A DNA stretch of 64,000 nucleotides from Methanosphaerula palustris E1-9c (GTDB lineage: Archaea; Halobacteriota; Methanomicrobia; Methanomicrobiales; Methanospirillaceae), in the NCBI RefSeq assembly GCF_000021965.1, contig NC_011832.1, forward strand, positions 1,860,001 to 1,924,000, read 5' to 3'. The position numbers were made by a program, and so were the translations under genes. Shown here piece by piece: positions 19,134 to 26,224 of this stretch (within the stretch, counting starts at the first letter, position 1; the number at the start of each line of letters is the position of its first letter). The notes under the pieces are model-generated. The model had not been told where the DNA came from. It ran no database searches and saw only the letters and a program-made list of their open reading frames with translations.

Positions 19134-19777
19134 ATAAACACCTTTACTCGGGACATCGACACACCATGTTCGATATACCCAGAATGCATCTTTGCTGAGG
19201 AATGATAAATAGTATTCTATTTAATCTTGGGTTAAATTAATCTAATAATGTTAATGTCCCGAAGATCAGACCGGGCGGTGCAGCCCGAATGATGGTAACC
19301 AGATCTTTATCACCAGATGGACTCCGTCGACAGAACGATTGCTGAGAACGGAAAGAGCGATCGAAAAAGAATCCAGGGGGCGTTCGAAAGGAATCCCGCC
19401 TTCGCGCTCCCCCAGGGATCAACAGGGTTTGGAGGAGGCCGGCCGTCCATCACCACCGCCCGGACGGGATCTGATCTGGAAGAAGCGGCGATCACATCGG
19501 TGACGTCGACCCGGCCTCAGTCGCGGTGCTGGGATCCTGGGGATGTCCAACCATGTTCCCGGTGCGAAAGGGAACGAGGCCTCATCGGGAAAGCCGGCAT
19601 CACGGTAACCGAATTCGACACCCGTCTGTGGAAAGGGGGAGGGGTGCCAGACGACAACGCCGTCGCCTGTGAAGACCGCCCGGCTCGGTGGTCTCCACCT
19701 GCGAAAAAGATCCAACCGTCGAGGGTCGTGAGCTCGCTCGCGGACGTCGGACCACCACGGATTCGCCTGCCCTGCTG
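19134..19777. other. Gene-free stretch with AT-rich promoter
   Basis: The part next to the DUF3344 gene (19205-19255) is AT-rich and includes tttaatcttgggttaaatt, a likely promoter for 18303-19133. The rest, 19257-19777, is GC-rich. Open frames of 60-200 codons occur on both strands there, but none has a recognisable domain, a ribosome binding site or protein-like composition. I see no gene in it. Confidence 0.5.
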
Positions 19778-20047
19778 TCAGTACTCGAAATGCTCTTTCT
19801 TTCCGACGGCCAGGACACAGATGACGAGCCGGTTGCGAATGATCCGGAACGTCGCCCGATATTCACCGATCCGAATCCGGTACCGGGGCTTCTCGGGCGG
19901 GCAGCCCCTGACCTTCTTCACGTCCTGACGATGAAATGGATTCGCCGCATACCGCTCGAGTGCGATCTCGATCCTGATACGTGCTGCCTGGGGCAGCACT
20001 GCAAACGCTCGCTCGGCCTGATGGGTGAAGACCACCTCATAGACCAT
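19778..20047 (-). CDS. RelE/ParE-family toxin
   Basis: An 89-residue basic protein of typical RelE size. It begins MVYEVVFTHQAERAFAVLP, followed by the central helix pair, and ends with the conserved strand YRIRIGEYRATFRI and an aromatic C-terminus (KKEHFEY). RelE toxins cleave mRNA in the ribosomal A site; ParE relatives poison gyrase. The R-x-R-I-G-x-Y-R pattern fits RelE. Its ATG overlaps the antitoxin stop by one base (TAATG), so the antitoxin is translated first. Confidence 0.88.
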   Translation of the reverse strand: MVYEVVFTHQAERAFAVLPQAARIRIEIALERYAANPFHRQDVKKVRGCPPEKPRYRIRIGEYRATFRIIRNRLVICVLAVGKKEHFEY

Positions 20048-20304
20048 TATTCCACCAGGGATCGGATCGCCCGATCATCCCCGAGGTCCCTCATGATCTC
20101 CCGCAGGCTGCGAACGCGGCCGGCCTCGATATCTCTCTCGCTCACCCGGATCGCTTCGATCTCTTCAGGGGAGAGCGATTCGTCATCGTACGCTGCATCA
20201 GCCAGCCGTCCGATGAGCTCATCGTAGGTCTCCCGCGGGTAGAGTTTCAGATCGTCCAGTTTCGCCTTGGTCTCTGATCGGAGCTGGACCGTTGTCGTCG
20301 ACAT
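20047..20304 (-). CDS. Antitoxin partner of the RelE-type toxin
   Basis: An 85-residue acidic protein immediately upstream of, and overlapping by one base, the toxin gene. The N-terminus TTTVQLRSETKAKLDDLK resembles the DNA-binding strand and helix of ribbon-helix-helix type archaeal antitoxins. The C-terminal half is acidic and helical, as expected for the toxin-binding tail. It probably neutralises the toxin and represses the operon through the palindrome just upstream. Confidence 0.8.
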   Translation of the reverse strand: MSTTTVQLRSETKAKLDDLKLYPRETYDELIGRLADAAYDDESLSPEEIEAIRVSERDIEAGRVRSLREIMRDLGDDRAIRSLVE

Positions 20305-20310
20305 GATTGG

Positions 20311-20340
20311 TTATAGGGCGCTATAGATGGTTATATTTTT
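20311..20340 (-). promoter_or_regulatory. Promoter and candidate operator of the RelE toxin-antitoxin operon
   Basis: A TATA-like tract (ttatattttt, reading AAAAATATAA on the transcribed strand) at 20331-20340 is followed at 20312-20325 by the inverted repeat TATAG-ggcg-CTATA. Direct repeats of GGTTATA flank it. The palindrome covers the expected transcription start, 8-20 bp from the antitoxin ATG, where an autorepressing antitoxin would bind. Confidence 0.5.
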
Positions 20341-20558
20341 TGGCACACCGACCGGGATCTCGACGCCCTGTGATGCGTCCCCCCGGTCCGGACCGGCCGG
20401 CTAACCTCGATCGCACCCGGACCGATCCCCGGACGACCGGCTCCGGCCGGAAGGGAACGTGGATCCATTAAAAAATACATGAAATATGATCCTGACAAAC
20501 GGATCGGGTCCTGAGGCAAAGAATATAAAAAAGGCGGGTAGTAACCAATCGGATGAAA
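20341..20558. other. Gene-free stretch
   Basis: GC-rich DNA with several ccgg-rich inverted repeats, then a short A-rich run at 20527-20532 beyond the end of the hepT pseudogene. I see no gene. Confidence 0.5.
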
Positions 20559-21043
20559 TTATTCTCTATCTTTCTCCTCCTTCAAAATTCGTATGAGTGC
20601 GATCTTCAGGGGAGGGAGATCCTGTTCAACCGTCGTCCATAACCGCTGGACATGCACATCAAAATAAGCATGGACCGATGTGTCCCGGGTGCCGGCAATA
20701 GCCCGTCAGGGAACATCCGGATATTTCTTCCGGGCTGATTCCAGGACGTGCTTTGCCGCTTCACCGATAATCTCAAGCGCACGGGTTACGGCAAAGACCT
20801 TCTCTTCATTAATCAGGAAATCCCCGGGTTCCATACCTTGAATATAGTGTTGAACGCAACATCCTTGACCAATCGTAGACTCACAGGAGTCGGAGATTGG
20901 TCTATTTTGGATTAGGTGCGTTAACACTATTTGAGAAAACCGGGAATGTATCAACTTTCAGGTTTTCGAATAAAAAAAATTGCCTTTTCTGCAGCATGCA
21001 ACATATCCTCAAGATATACCATGTATTCCCGCGAAGATTTCAT
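20559..21043 (-). pseudogene. hepT: Broken HepT-type toxin gene (insertion plus nonsense mutation)
   Basis: The start ATG at 21043 overlaps the MNT stop (ATGA). The first 25 codons read MKSSREYMVYLEDMLHAAEK and continue to FFI. A 128-bp insertion (20845-20972) then shifts the frame. Removing it joins FFI directly to QGMEPGDFLINEEKVFAV and on to ALEIIGEAAKHV. A second lesion is a TGA at 20706-20708 exactly where HepT proteins have Trp (KYPDVP-W-RAIAG). Beyond it the same frame continues with the HepT RNase motif R-x4-H-x-Y (RDTSVHAYF) to a TAA at 20559-20561. The repaired protein would be about 118 aa, normal for HepT. HepT is the toxin of MNT/HepT modules; this copy cannot be made as it stands. 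Confidence 0.85.
20845..20972. mobile_element. Small palindromic insertion in hepT with 5-bp target duplication
   Basis: About 123 bp of foreign DNA flanked by direct GAATA repeats (20840-20844 and 20968-20972) interrupts hepT. Segment 20845-20930 is a long imperfect palindrome: tagtgttgaacgca near the left end and tgcgttaacacta on the right, with nested arms gaccaatc/gattggtc and gactc/gagtc around a 4-nt loop. A second small inverted repeat (gaaaacc/ggttttc) ends the insert. Excising one repeat plus the insert restores the reading frame. It has no coding capacity and resembles a MITE. No related transposase is in the window. Confidence 0.6.
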
Positions 21044-21369
21044 AAGGGAACTGCCTCACCAAGGATACGATGGCGGAGCGCAGGCTTGATGGTCTCTTCT
21101 TCAACAAGGTCGACCGGGACACCGAGATAGGCGGACAATTCCTGTTCAAGGGCGACCAGATTAAAAAGAGAGATCTTCTGAACCGGATCAAACGCTATCA
21201 GGATATCCAGATCGCTTCTTGTTGTCTGTTCATCCCGCACCCACGAACCAAAAATCTTCATGGAGGTGACCCCGTATGTACGCCTCAATTCCGGCAACCT
21301 CTCCCGAAGAAGACCTTTCATATCTTCCAGAGACCGTGTCATCCGGGTTCTATGGATCATTCTTTTCAT
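21040..21369 (-). CDS. MNT-type minimal nucleotidyltransferase (antitoxin of MNT/HepT)
   Basis: About 109 residues from the ATG at 21369, which follows gggagaattatc. The nucleotidyltransferase core is intact: GSWVRDEQTTRSDLDILIAF has the GS-x-R and S-D-x-D-x-L pattern that binds metal and ATP, and a third acidic residue follows in VPVDLVEEE. In characterised MNT/HepT systems the MNT protein neutralises HepT by AMPylating a tyrosine near the HepT active site. Here the partner gene directly downstream is broken, so this antitoxin is an orphan unless it acts elsewhere. Confidence 0.85.
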   Translation of the reverse strand: MKRMIHRTRMTRSLEDMKGLLRERLPELRRTYGVTSMKIFGSWVRDEQTTRSDLDILIAFDPVQKISLFNLVALEQELSAYLGVPVDLVEEETIKPALRHRILGEAVPL

Positions 21370-21710
21370 GATAATTCTCCCAAGGCTCCACATATTCCTT
21401 GTTTTGGGGTTTCTGTAAGGACAGGGTTTGATCGCACCTACGGTGTTTCTCTCCAGTAATGATGAATGATCGAATAACCATAAAGGTATACCCATCAAAA
21501 AGACTCTCAAGAGATCATAAAAATGGGGGATCAAGAGGGATCTTCCCATTCACCCTGAGGAGGAACGAGTTGCATGCTGTAACCGATGCCCCGGGATCCC
21601 GGTGATACAATTCACCCGGCGATCCGAAGAATCCGGTGAAAAAGACCAAAACCAGGTGAGATGCTGGAATGCAATGGAGAGATCTGGAACCAATGGAGGG
21701 ATTGAACACC

Positions 21711-22013
21711 ATGGACCCGGAAACCGATATCACGCAGCTCCTTCTCAGAAAACGGGATGAGATCATCTCGATGGCAGAGCAAAGAGGAGCCAGAAATATC
21801 CGAATCTTTGGATCCATTGCACGGAACGAAGCCCGTCCTGACAGTGATATCGATCTCCTGATCGACCTGGACCCGGATCGGAGTCTTCTGGATGTCGGGG
21901 GTCTTGCCATGGATCTTTCACGGCTGCTCGATCGACCGGTCGACATCGTGACCGAAGCAGGACTCCGGGACCGGATACGTGCACGGGTGTTGCGGGAAGC
22001 ACGGGCCTTATGA
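21711..22013 (+). CDS. Second MNT-type minimal nucleotidyltransferase
   Basis: About 100 residues from the ATG at 21711, chosen for the ggaggga site before it; the same leader and start are preserved in the scar at 56140-56175. The catalytic pattern is intact: [19 protein letters not shown], then DRPVDIVTE. It is divergent in sequence from the MNT at 21040 and on the opposite strand, so this is an independent module. The stop overlaps the ATG of the following hepT remnant (ATGA). The expected role is antitoxin by AMP transfer, but the partner is not functional. Confidence 0.85.
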   Translation: MDPETDITQLLLRKRDEIISMAEQRGARNIRIFGSIARNEARPDSDIDLLIDLDPDRSLLDVGGLAMDLSRLLDRPVDIVTEAGLRDRIRARVLREARAL

Positions 22014-22237
22014 GAGATGATCCCGAGCGTCTCCTGGATTGTCTGGAAGCCATTGAGCGAATTGAAAAGGTTGCAGGAGACCTCCCCGGAGTTCAGGGAT
22101 CGAAACCCTGGCATCCTAGGGTCGGATATCATCGGTTTGAGAGACATCCTCACCACCATTTCGGGATCGACCGTGATGCAGTCTGGAACGTGATCGAACA
22201 CAACCTGCCGGCATTAAAAAAACAGGTTCAGGAATAA
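22010..22237 (+). pseudogene. hepT: Remnant of a second HepT-type toxin gene
   Basis: The open frame starts like HepT ([20 protein letters not shown]) and ends like HepT (HFGIDRDAVWNVIEHNLPAL), but the middle is wrong. The central helices around the usual LEIIGEA segment, some 25-30 codons, are missing. The stretch 22083-22150 is in another frame, where it still reads SPEFRDRNPGILGSDIIGLR, and about two bases are lost before the R-x4-H-x-Y motif. The 75-residue product would lack most of the fold. HepT proteins are usually 110-120 aa. This is a decayed toxin beside an intact antitoxin. Confidence 0.75.
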
Positions 22238-22344
22238 CAGCCGGAAAAATCACGGCGAGGAGAGCCGGTATCCCCTGGGAGGGAATGACCCCACAGCCTG
22301 CCAGCGTCAGAAACGGATCTCTGGTCGGATCGATAATCTCCTCG

Positions 22345-23175
22345 TCATCCCCCGCCGTGACCCTTGCCATCGCCGTGATGATGCTTCCCCCCACCACCAC
22401 CGCCGCCGTCGCCCTTCCTCCCGGTCGGCCGGTCGCCGACATAGGCGTGGACGCCGTTGATCACCACCTCCCGGTCCGGCCCGGACGGCCCTTCGAGCGT
22501 GACCATCTGTCCGGTCTTCACCTTCGTCTCCTTCAGCAGGTTATCCCGCTTCCCGTGCATCTGGATATCCTCGAGCCGGACGTGGAACCCGAACGACTTC
22601 TTCAGCACCATCTGCACCACCCCGGTGTGGGCGATCTGGCGCATACAGTTCGCCGGCAGGAACCGGGCCCGGAAACCGATCGCCGGCTCGGTCCTGATCA
22701 GGTCCGCCCGCCCCTCGAACGCGACCTCCCGGTACGCCTTCAGATCGAAGACCTTCGGACTCCGCCGGGCTGCCAGCGGCCCGACCGTGTGACAGCGGAG
22801 GATCCCCGAGACCGGGTCCCCGTCGAGCACCCGGAGGACATGCTGAATCGGGCATCCCGGGTCGACCGGCCGGCCGATCACGATCGCCCCCGGCCCGATC
22901 CCCAGACGTTCGACCAGCTCCGGCCGAAACGGCTGGATGTACCGCTGCGCCGAGGGCTCACCCGGGAGCGGTCTGAGGATGAAATCGTACTCCGACCCGA
23001 GCAGGTCGGTCCCGTCGTAGACCTCCAGCAGCGCCGACTCATCCAGGTCCAGCCGGCGGGCCTGGTGCGGGCAGTCGGCGAGGACCCGCGTCCCGTTCCG
23101 CATCCCCTCGACAAACTCGCGGCAGCTGCGGACCCCGCAGGCCCCGCAGTCCTTCCCCGGCGGCTCCCACACCAC
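22345..23175 (-). CDS. Fe-S cluster protein with Gly/His-rich C-terminal tail
   Basis: A 276-residue protein with a GTG start 3 bp after the GTPase stop. It opens with a cysteine cluster KDCGACGVRSCREF (residues 8-21), continued by a later Cys at ADCPHQA: the four-cysteine 4Fe-4S pattern seen in corrinoid and CODH/ACS-type Fe-S domains. The middle (about 60-240) has further cysteines (DPGCPIQH, ILRCHTV, PANCMRQ). The tail is low-complexity, with seven consecutive Gly followed by KHHHGDGKGHGGG, resembling nickel-binding tails of HypB or SlyD. It is the last gene of an operon with a GTPase and an ABC ATPase. A role in metallocentre assembly is inferred, not shown. Confidence 0.75.
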   Translation of the reverse strand: MVWEPPGKDCGACGVRSCREFVEGMRNGTRVLADCPHQARRLDLDESALLEVYDGTDLLGSEYDFILRPLPGEPSAQRYIQPFRPELVERLGIGPGAIVIGRPVDPGCPIQHVLRVLDGDPVSGILRCHTVGPLAARRSPKVFDLKAYREVAFEGRADLIRTEPAIGFRARFLPANCMRQIAHTGVVQMVLKKSFGFHVRLEDIQMHGKRDNLLKETKVKTGQMVTLEGPSGPDREVVINGVHAYVGDRPTGRKGDGGGGGGGKHHHGDGKGHGGG

Positions 23176-23178
23176 CGT

Positions 23179-23892
23179 TCAGTCCCCCCGGTAGAGTTCG
23201 TCGGTGGTGTCCAGGGTCCGAATGACCCCGAAGTGGTTCCGCCAGCCGATCTCCTTCTTCCCGGCACAGATCGTGCAGACCCCGAGCGGCGGAGCCCCCC
23301 GGAGGACGATCCCTGCCGGGTCGTCGATCGGAGGACAGCCCTCGACCGCCCGGAAGAGGTACCGGAGGCCGGTCCCCTCGATCGCATTCGTCTCGATGAT
23401 ATCGATCCCCGGCGTCACCCGCCGAATCGCCTCCCGGAAGACCTCCTTCTCGGCCTGCGAGACCAGGTCCGTCTTGGTCACGACCGCGATATCGGCGAAG
23501 GCGATCATCGGCGCCATCTTCAGCGGCGAGTTCGTCCCCGAGATCGCCGGCAGCACCACGATCCCGAGCGACTGAGTGGTGTACGGCGTGCACCTGAGAC
23601 AGAGCCCGGCCGACTCGACGATCAGCAGGTCGGCCTTCTCCTCCACGGCCCAGGTCAGCGCATCGGCGAGCACCAGGATCCCGGTGTGGTCCGGACAGAG
23701 ATCCCCCGAGTAGACCTTCTTCGTCGGGATCGAGAACTCGGCCGCGAGCTCCTCGGCCTCGAAGGCCTGGACCACATCGATCTTCAGATAGACCGTCCGG
23801 TACCGTCCGGCGAACTGCCTGAGGAGCTGCCGGACAACGGCCGTCTTCCCGGCGCTCGGCGGGCCGGCCACGATGAGGAGACGCATCCTCAT
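23179..23892 (-). CDS. SIMIBI-class GTPase, HypB/CooC-like metallocentre maturation factor
   Basis: 237 residues from the ATG at 23892, which overlaps the TGA of the ABC gene (ATGA). A longer frame upstream of this start is the shadow of the ABC gene. The P-loop AGPPSAGKTAV lies at residues 9-19, the switch region KIDVVQAFEAEEL follows, and the guanine-specificity motif is TKTDL. Two CxxC pairs (CLRC near 107 and CTIC near 212) could hold a metal. HypB, UreG and CooC proteins use nucleotide hydrolysis to load nickel or to activate metalloenzymes. The enzyme served here is not identified. Confidence 0.8.
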   Translation of the reverse strand: MRMRLLIVAGPPSAGKTAVVRQLLRQFAGRYRTVYLKIDVVQAFEAEELAAEFSIPTKKVYSGDLCPDHTGILVLADALTWAVEEKADLLIVESAGLCLRCTPYTTQSLGIVVLPAISGTNSPLKMAPMIAFADIAVVTKTDLVSQAEKEVFREAIRRVTPGIDIIETNAIEGTGLRYLFRAVEGCPPIDDPAGIVLRGAPPLGVCTICAGKKEIGWRNHFGVIRTLDTTDELYRGD

Positions 23893-24662
23893 ACCCCCCC
23901 GGTCAGGAGCTCGCCGGCCCGGATCCGTTCCCGGATCGCATGCAGCCGGCCGTCCATCGCGGCCACCTCGGCGAGCGTCTCGGCCTCGACATCCCCCGGC
24001 TCGAGCACCGAGACGACGGCCCCGTTCCGCATCACGATCCGCCGATCCGAGAGGAGGGCGACGAACGGGTCGTGGGTGACGAAGAGGACGGCCCTGCCGT
24101 ACTCCCGCAGCCGGGCCATCACCCGGTCCTTGAAGATCCCGGCGTTCTCCACCTCGTCGAGGAGGATGATCGGGGTGTTGCTGACCAGCAGGGCGTCGGC
24201 GATCATCAGCGACCGGGTCTGCCCCCCGGAGAGCCGGGTCATCCGCATCTCTCCCGAGAGCGCCTCGCCGGTGAACTCGTTCGCGAGCGCGATCGTCTCG
24301 TCGACCGTCTCCGCCGAATCGAGCCCGCGGGCCGCACAGTGCATCTCGAGGAACTGCCGGACCTGCAGATCGGCCAGGCACTTGCTCGTCTGGGCAATCA
24401 GGGCGATTGGCTTGTTCGCCGGATCCCGGCAGATCTGCTCGGGCGGCGCCTCTCCGTTCACCAGCACCGTCCGGCCGGTCACCGTGTCCTGCTCGGCGAA
24501 GACCTCGATGTCGTTGATCAGCGCCGACTTGCCCGACCCCGTCGGGCCGACGATCGATATCGTATCGCCGGCGCGGATGGTCAGTTCGTCGAATGGCTCT
24601 CGATGGCCGTCCTTCGCCGTTCCCGGAAGGATGGTGATTGTCTGAATCGTGAAGTGTTCCAC
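23889..24662 (-). CDS. ABC-type ATPase, first gene of the maturation operon
   Basis: A 257-residue single-domain ABC ATPase: Walker A GPTGSGKSAL, signature LSGGQTRSL, Walker B PIILLDEVENAG and switch histidine VTHDPF. No permease gene is adjacent. Instead the gene is translationally coupled to a GTPase and an Fe-S protein, so it may be a soluble energy-coupling factor rather than part of a membrane transporter. That is an inference from context. The upstream 124 bp is shared with the divergent DUF3344 gene at 24787 and is AT-rich (cataacgttaagttgattt near 24690). Confidence 0.82.
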   Translation of the reverse strand: MEHFTIQTITILPGTAKDGHREPFDELTIRAGDTISIVGPTGSGKSALINDIEVFAEQDTVTGRTVLVNGEAPPEQICRDPANKPIALIAQTSKCLADLQVRQFLEMHCAARGLDSAETVDETIALANEFTGEALSGEMRMTRLSGGQTRSLMIADALLVSNTPIILLDEVENAGIFKDRVMARLREYGRAVLFVTHDPFVALLSDRRIVMRNGAVVSVLEPGDVEAETLAEVAAMDGRLHAIRERIRAGELLTGGV

Positions 24663-24786
24663 AGAACTGCTTCGAACCGGACAGGAATAAACATAACGTT
24701 AAGTTGATTTAGTGAATTTGATAAGAACATTTGTTATCCATTGAGATACTACTTCAATCATACAACTCGCAGGCAGGAGATGACAG

Positions 24787-25872
24787 ATGCAGAGAAGAGA
24801 TGAGAACGGACACGGTTGGTATCGCCAGAAGACACAGCCCCCAAAGAGAAGGGGAGGAGGGCTCGCCCTTCTTCTCTTCCTGGGCATCCTCCTCTTCATC
24901 CCCCCGGGTGGAGCGGCCCCCATCGCCGACTATAATAATGTCATGATACACGTGGCCAATCCCGAAGGCCCGGCCTACAATGTCTTCGGAAACGGGTCCT
25001 ACCTGAGCCGGTTCGAGGGGGTCGACCGCGGGCTCAACGCCCTGCACATCTCCACCGACCCTGCCGTGAACTTCGGCCAGGTGACGACGACCGCCAACCA
25101 GTCAGGAACCTTCTACGCCACCGACTCGGGCGGCAAGGGCTACGAGGACGATATCCTCCTCCTCGTCGCCGTGAACGGCACGATCCCCGACGACTTCAAA
25201 CTCCATGTCACGGCCGACGGCTACACCTGGACCCCGAACCCCATCAGCAATACGGCCCCGACCTCCTCCACCTACAACGCCACCACTCTCGACGAGACCT
25301 TCACGAAAGCCGACCTCATCTACGGCCCGCAGAACTGGAAACCGACCGGCAACGGCTACTCCTATCCGATCTATTACGGACAGGACACGAACGACACGAC
25401 CAACACCTTCCAGGTGATGCTCATCGATCTGAACGCCGGCGTGCTCAGACCGAACGCAGCGCTCGAGAACCAGGGAGCCGTCAGGATCCACTACTCGTTC
25501 GAGAACCTCTCCTCGTTCGCGGCCTTCAACGTCTACGGCTACTGCAAGACCTCGAACAACGGCTTCGACATGATCGCCTGGACGAACTCGCTGATGCCAG
25601 ACCGGACCCCAAGCGGCTACTCGGTCACGGCCTCGTCGCCGGTTTTGAAGATCCTTCCCCTCCCGGATCAGCAGCATGCCCCCCTGGACCATGACGGCGA
25701 CGGACGATACGAAGACCTGAACGGAAACGGACAGGCCGACTTCTCAGACGTGGTCCTCTTCTTCAACCAGATGGACTGGATCGCGGAGAATGAACCCGTC
25801 GACGCCTTCGACTTCAACAAGAACGGAAAGATCGACTTCGGCGACGTGGTCTCCCTCTTCATCAGGATCTGA
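24787..25872 (+). CDS. Secreted DUF3344 protein with dockerin-like C-terminus
   Basis: 361 residues. A basic N-terminus (PPKRRGGG) leads into a signal helix (LALLLFLGILLF, about 26-37) ending near GGAAP. DUF3344 spans about 45-285 (RGLNALHISTDP, YATDSGGKGYEDDILLLVAV, YGPQNWKP, YPIYYGQD). The C-terminus (about 300-361) has two calcium-loop repeats of dockerin type I form: DHDGDGRYEDLNGNGQADF and DFNKNGKIDFGDV. The ribosome binding site is ggagatgacag. The DUF3344 domain is very close to the third DUF3344 of giant protein C. Dockerins bind cohesins, but no cohesin is visible in the window. A scar of a second copy of this gene is at 56239-56340. Confidence 0.88.
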   Translation: MQRRDENGHGWYRQKTQPPKRRGGGLALLLFLGILLFIPPGGAAPIADYNNVMIHVANPEGPAYNVFGNGSYLSRFEGVDRGLNALHISTDPAVNFGQVTTTANQSGTFYATDSGGKGYEDDILLLVAVNGTIPDDFKLHVTADGYTWTPNPISNTAPTSSTYNATTLDETFTKADLIYGPQNWKPTGNGYSYPIYYGQDTNDTTNTFQVMLIDLNAGVLRPNAALENQGAVRIHYSFENLSSFAAFNVYGYCKTSNNGFDMIAWTNSLMPDRTPSGYSVTASSPVLKILPLPDQQHAPLDHDGDGRYEDLNGNGQADFSDVVLFFNQMDWIAENEPVDAFDFNKNGKIDFGDVVSLFIRI

Positions 25873-25973
25873 CCATTCCCCCCTTTTTTCCAATCGACCC
25901 GCACCCCGGAGATCGAAGGTTTTCGTTCCCGGACATATAAACAAAGTTAGGTTAACTAAAAAGAATACTTAAT

Positions 25974-26224
25974 AACATTTATATCAACCCACTCCAACAC
26001 TAGTTTAGGTAGATTTCGTTTGGTGAAATCTCCACTTTCTCTGCCAGTGATCGATGTGTGGCCCATACTGGATATGTACAGACCCCACTGGACCCGTCCA
26101 CTCCCTGGCAGGGAATCATTCGGATAAAAAATAACTGCAATCGGTGATACTGTGACCACGCCTGTTCTCTGGATAGACCCTTCATGCGTCACTGATTGTA
26201 CACCCCCCACTGGTGATGGAAACC
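25974..26224 (+). promoter_or_regulatory. Promoter and long conserved 5' leader with hairpin
   Basis: A TATA-like element (tttatatca, 25978-25986) lies about 240 nt before the start at 26225. The leader is conserved with that of 56689-59052: a hairpin at 26011-26031 (AGATTTC, 7-nt loop, GAAATCT), the identical 15-mer ggatatgtacagacc at 26070-26084, and a ggcag-gaatcattc segment near 26115-26129. Untranslated conservation of this length suggests a regulatory RNA leader. Confidence 0.5.

Noticed and set aside
19317-19928. 203-codon plus-strand frame between the small DUF3344 gene and the RelE toxin
   Set aside because: It overlaps the antisense of the well-supported RelE toxin, has no recognisable domain and lacks a ribosome binding site.
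20845-20930. Palindrome considered as a transcription terminator
   Set aside because: It lies inside the hepT coding sequence, is flanked by target duplications and is not followed by an oligo-T tract in the hepT direction.
21515-22201. 228-codon minus-strand frame over the second MNT gene
   Set aside because: It is antisense to an MNT gene with intact catalytic motifs. The Ser/Arg-rich translation is typical of a shadow frame.
22285-24645. Open frame of 786 codons on the plus strand across the Fe-S/GTPase/ABC operon
   Set aside because: It is antisense to three genes with clear motifs and overlap coupling. Its translation is Arg/Pro/Asp-rich, as expected from high-GC antisense frames.
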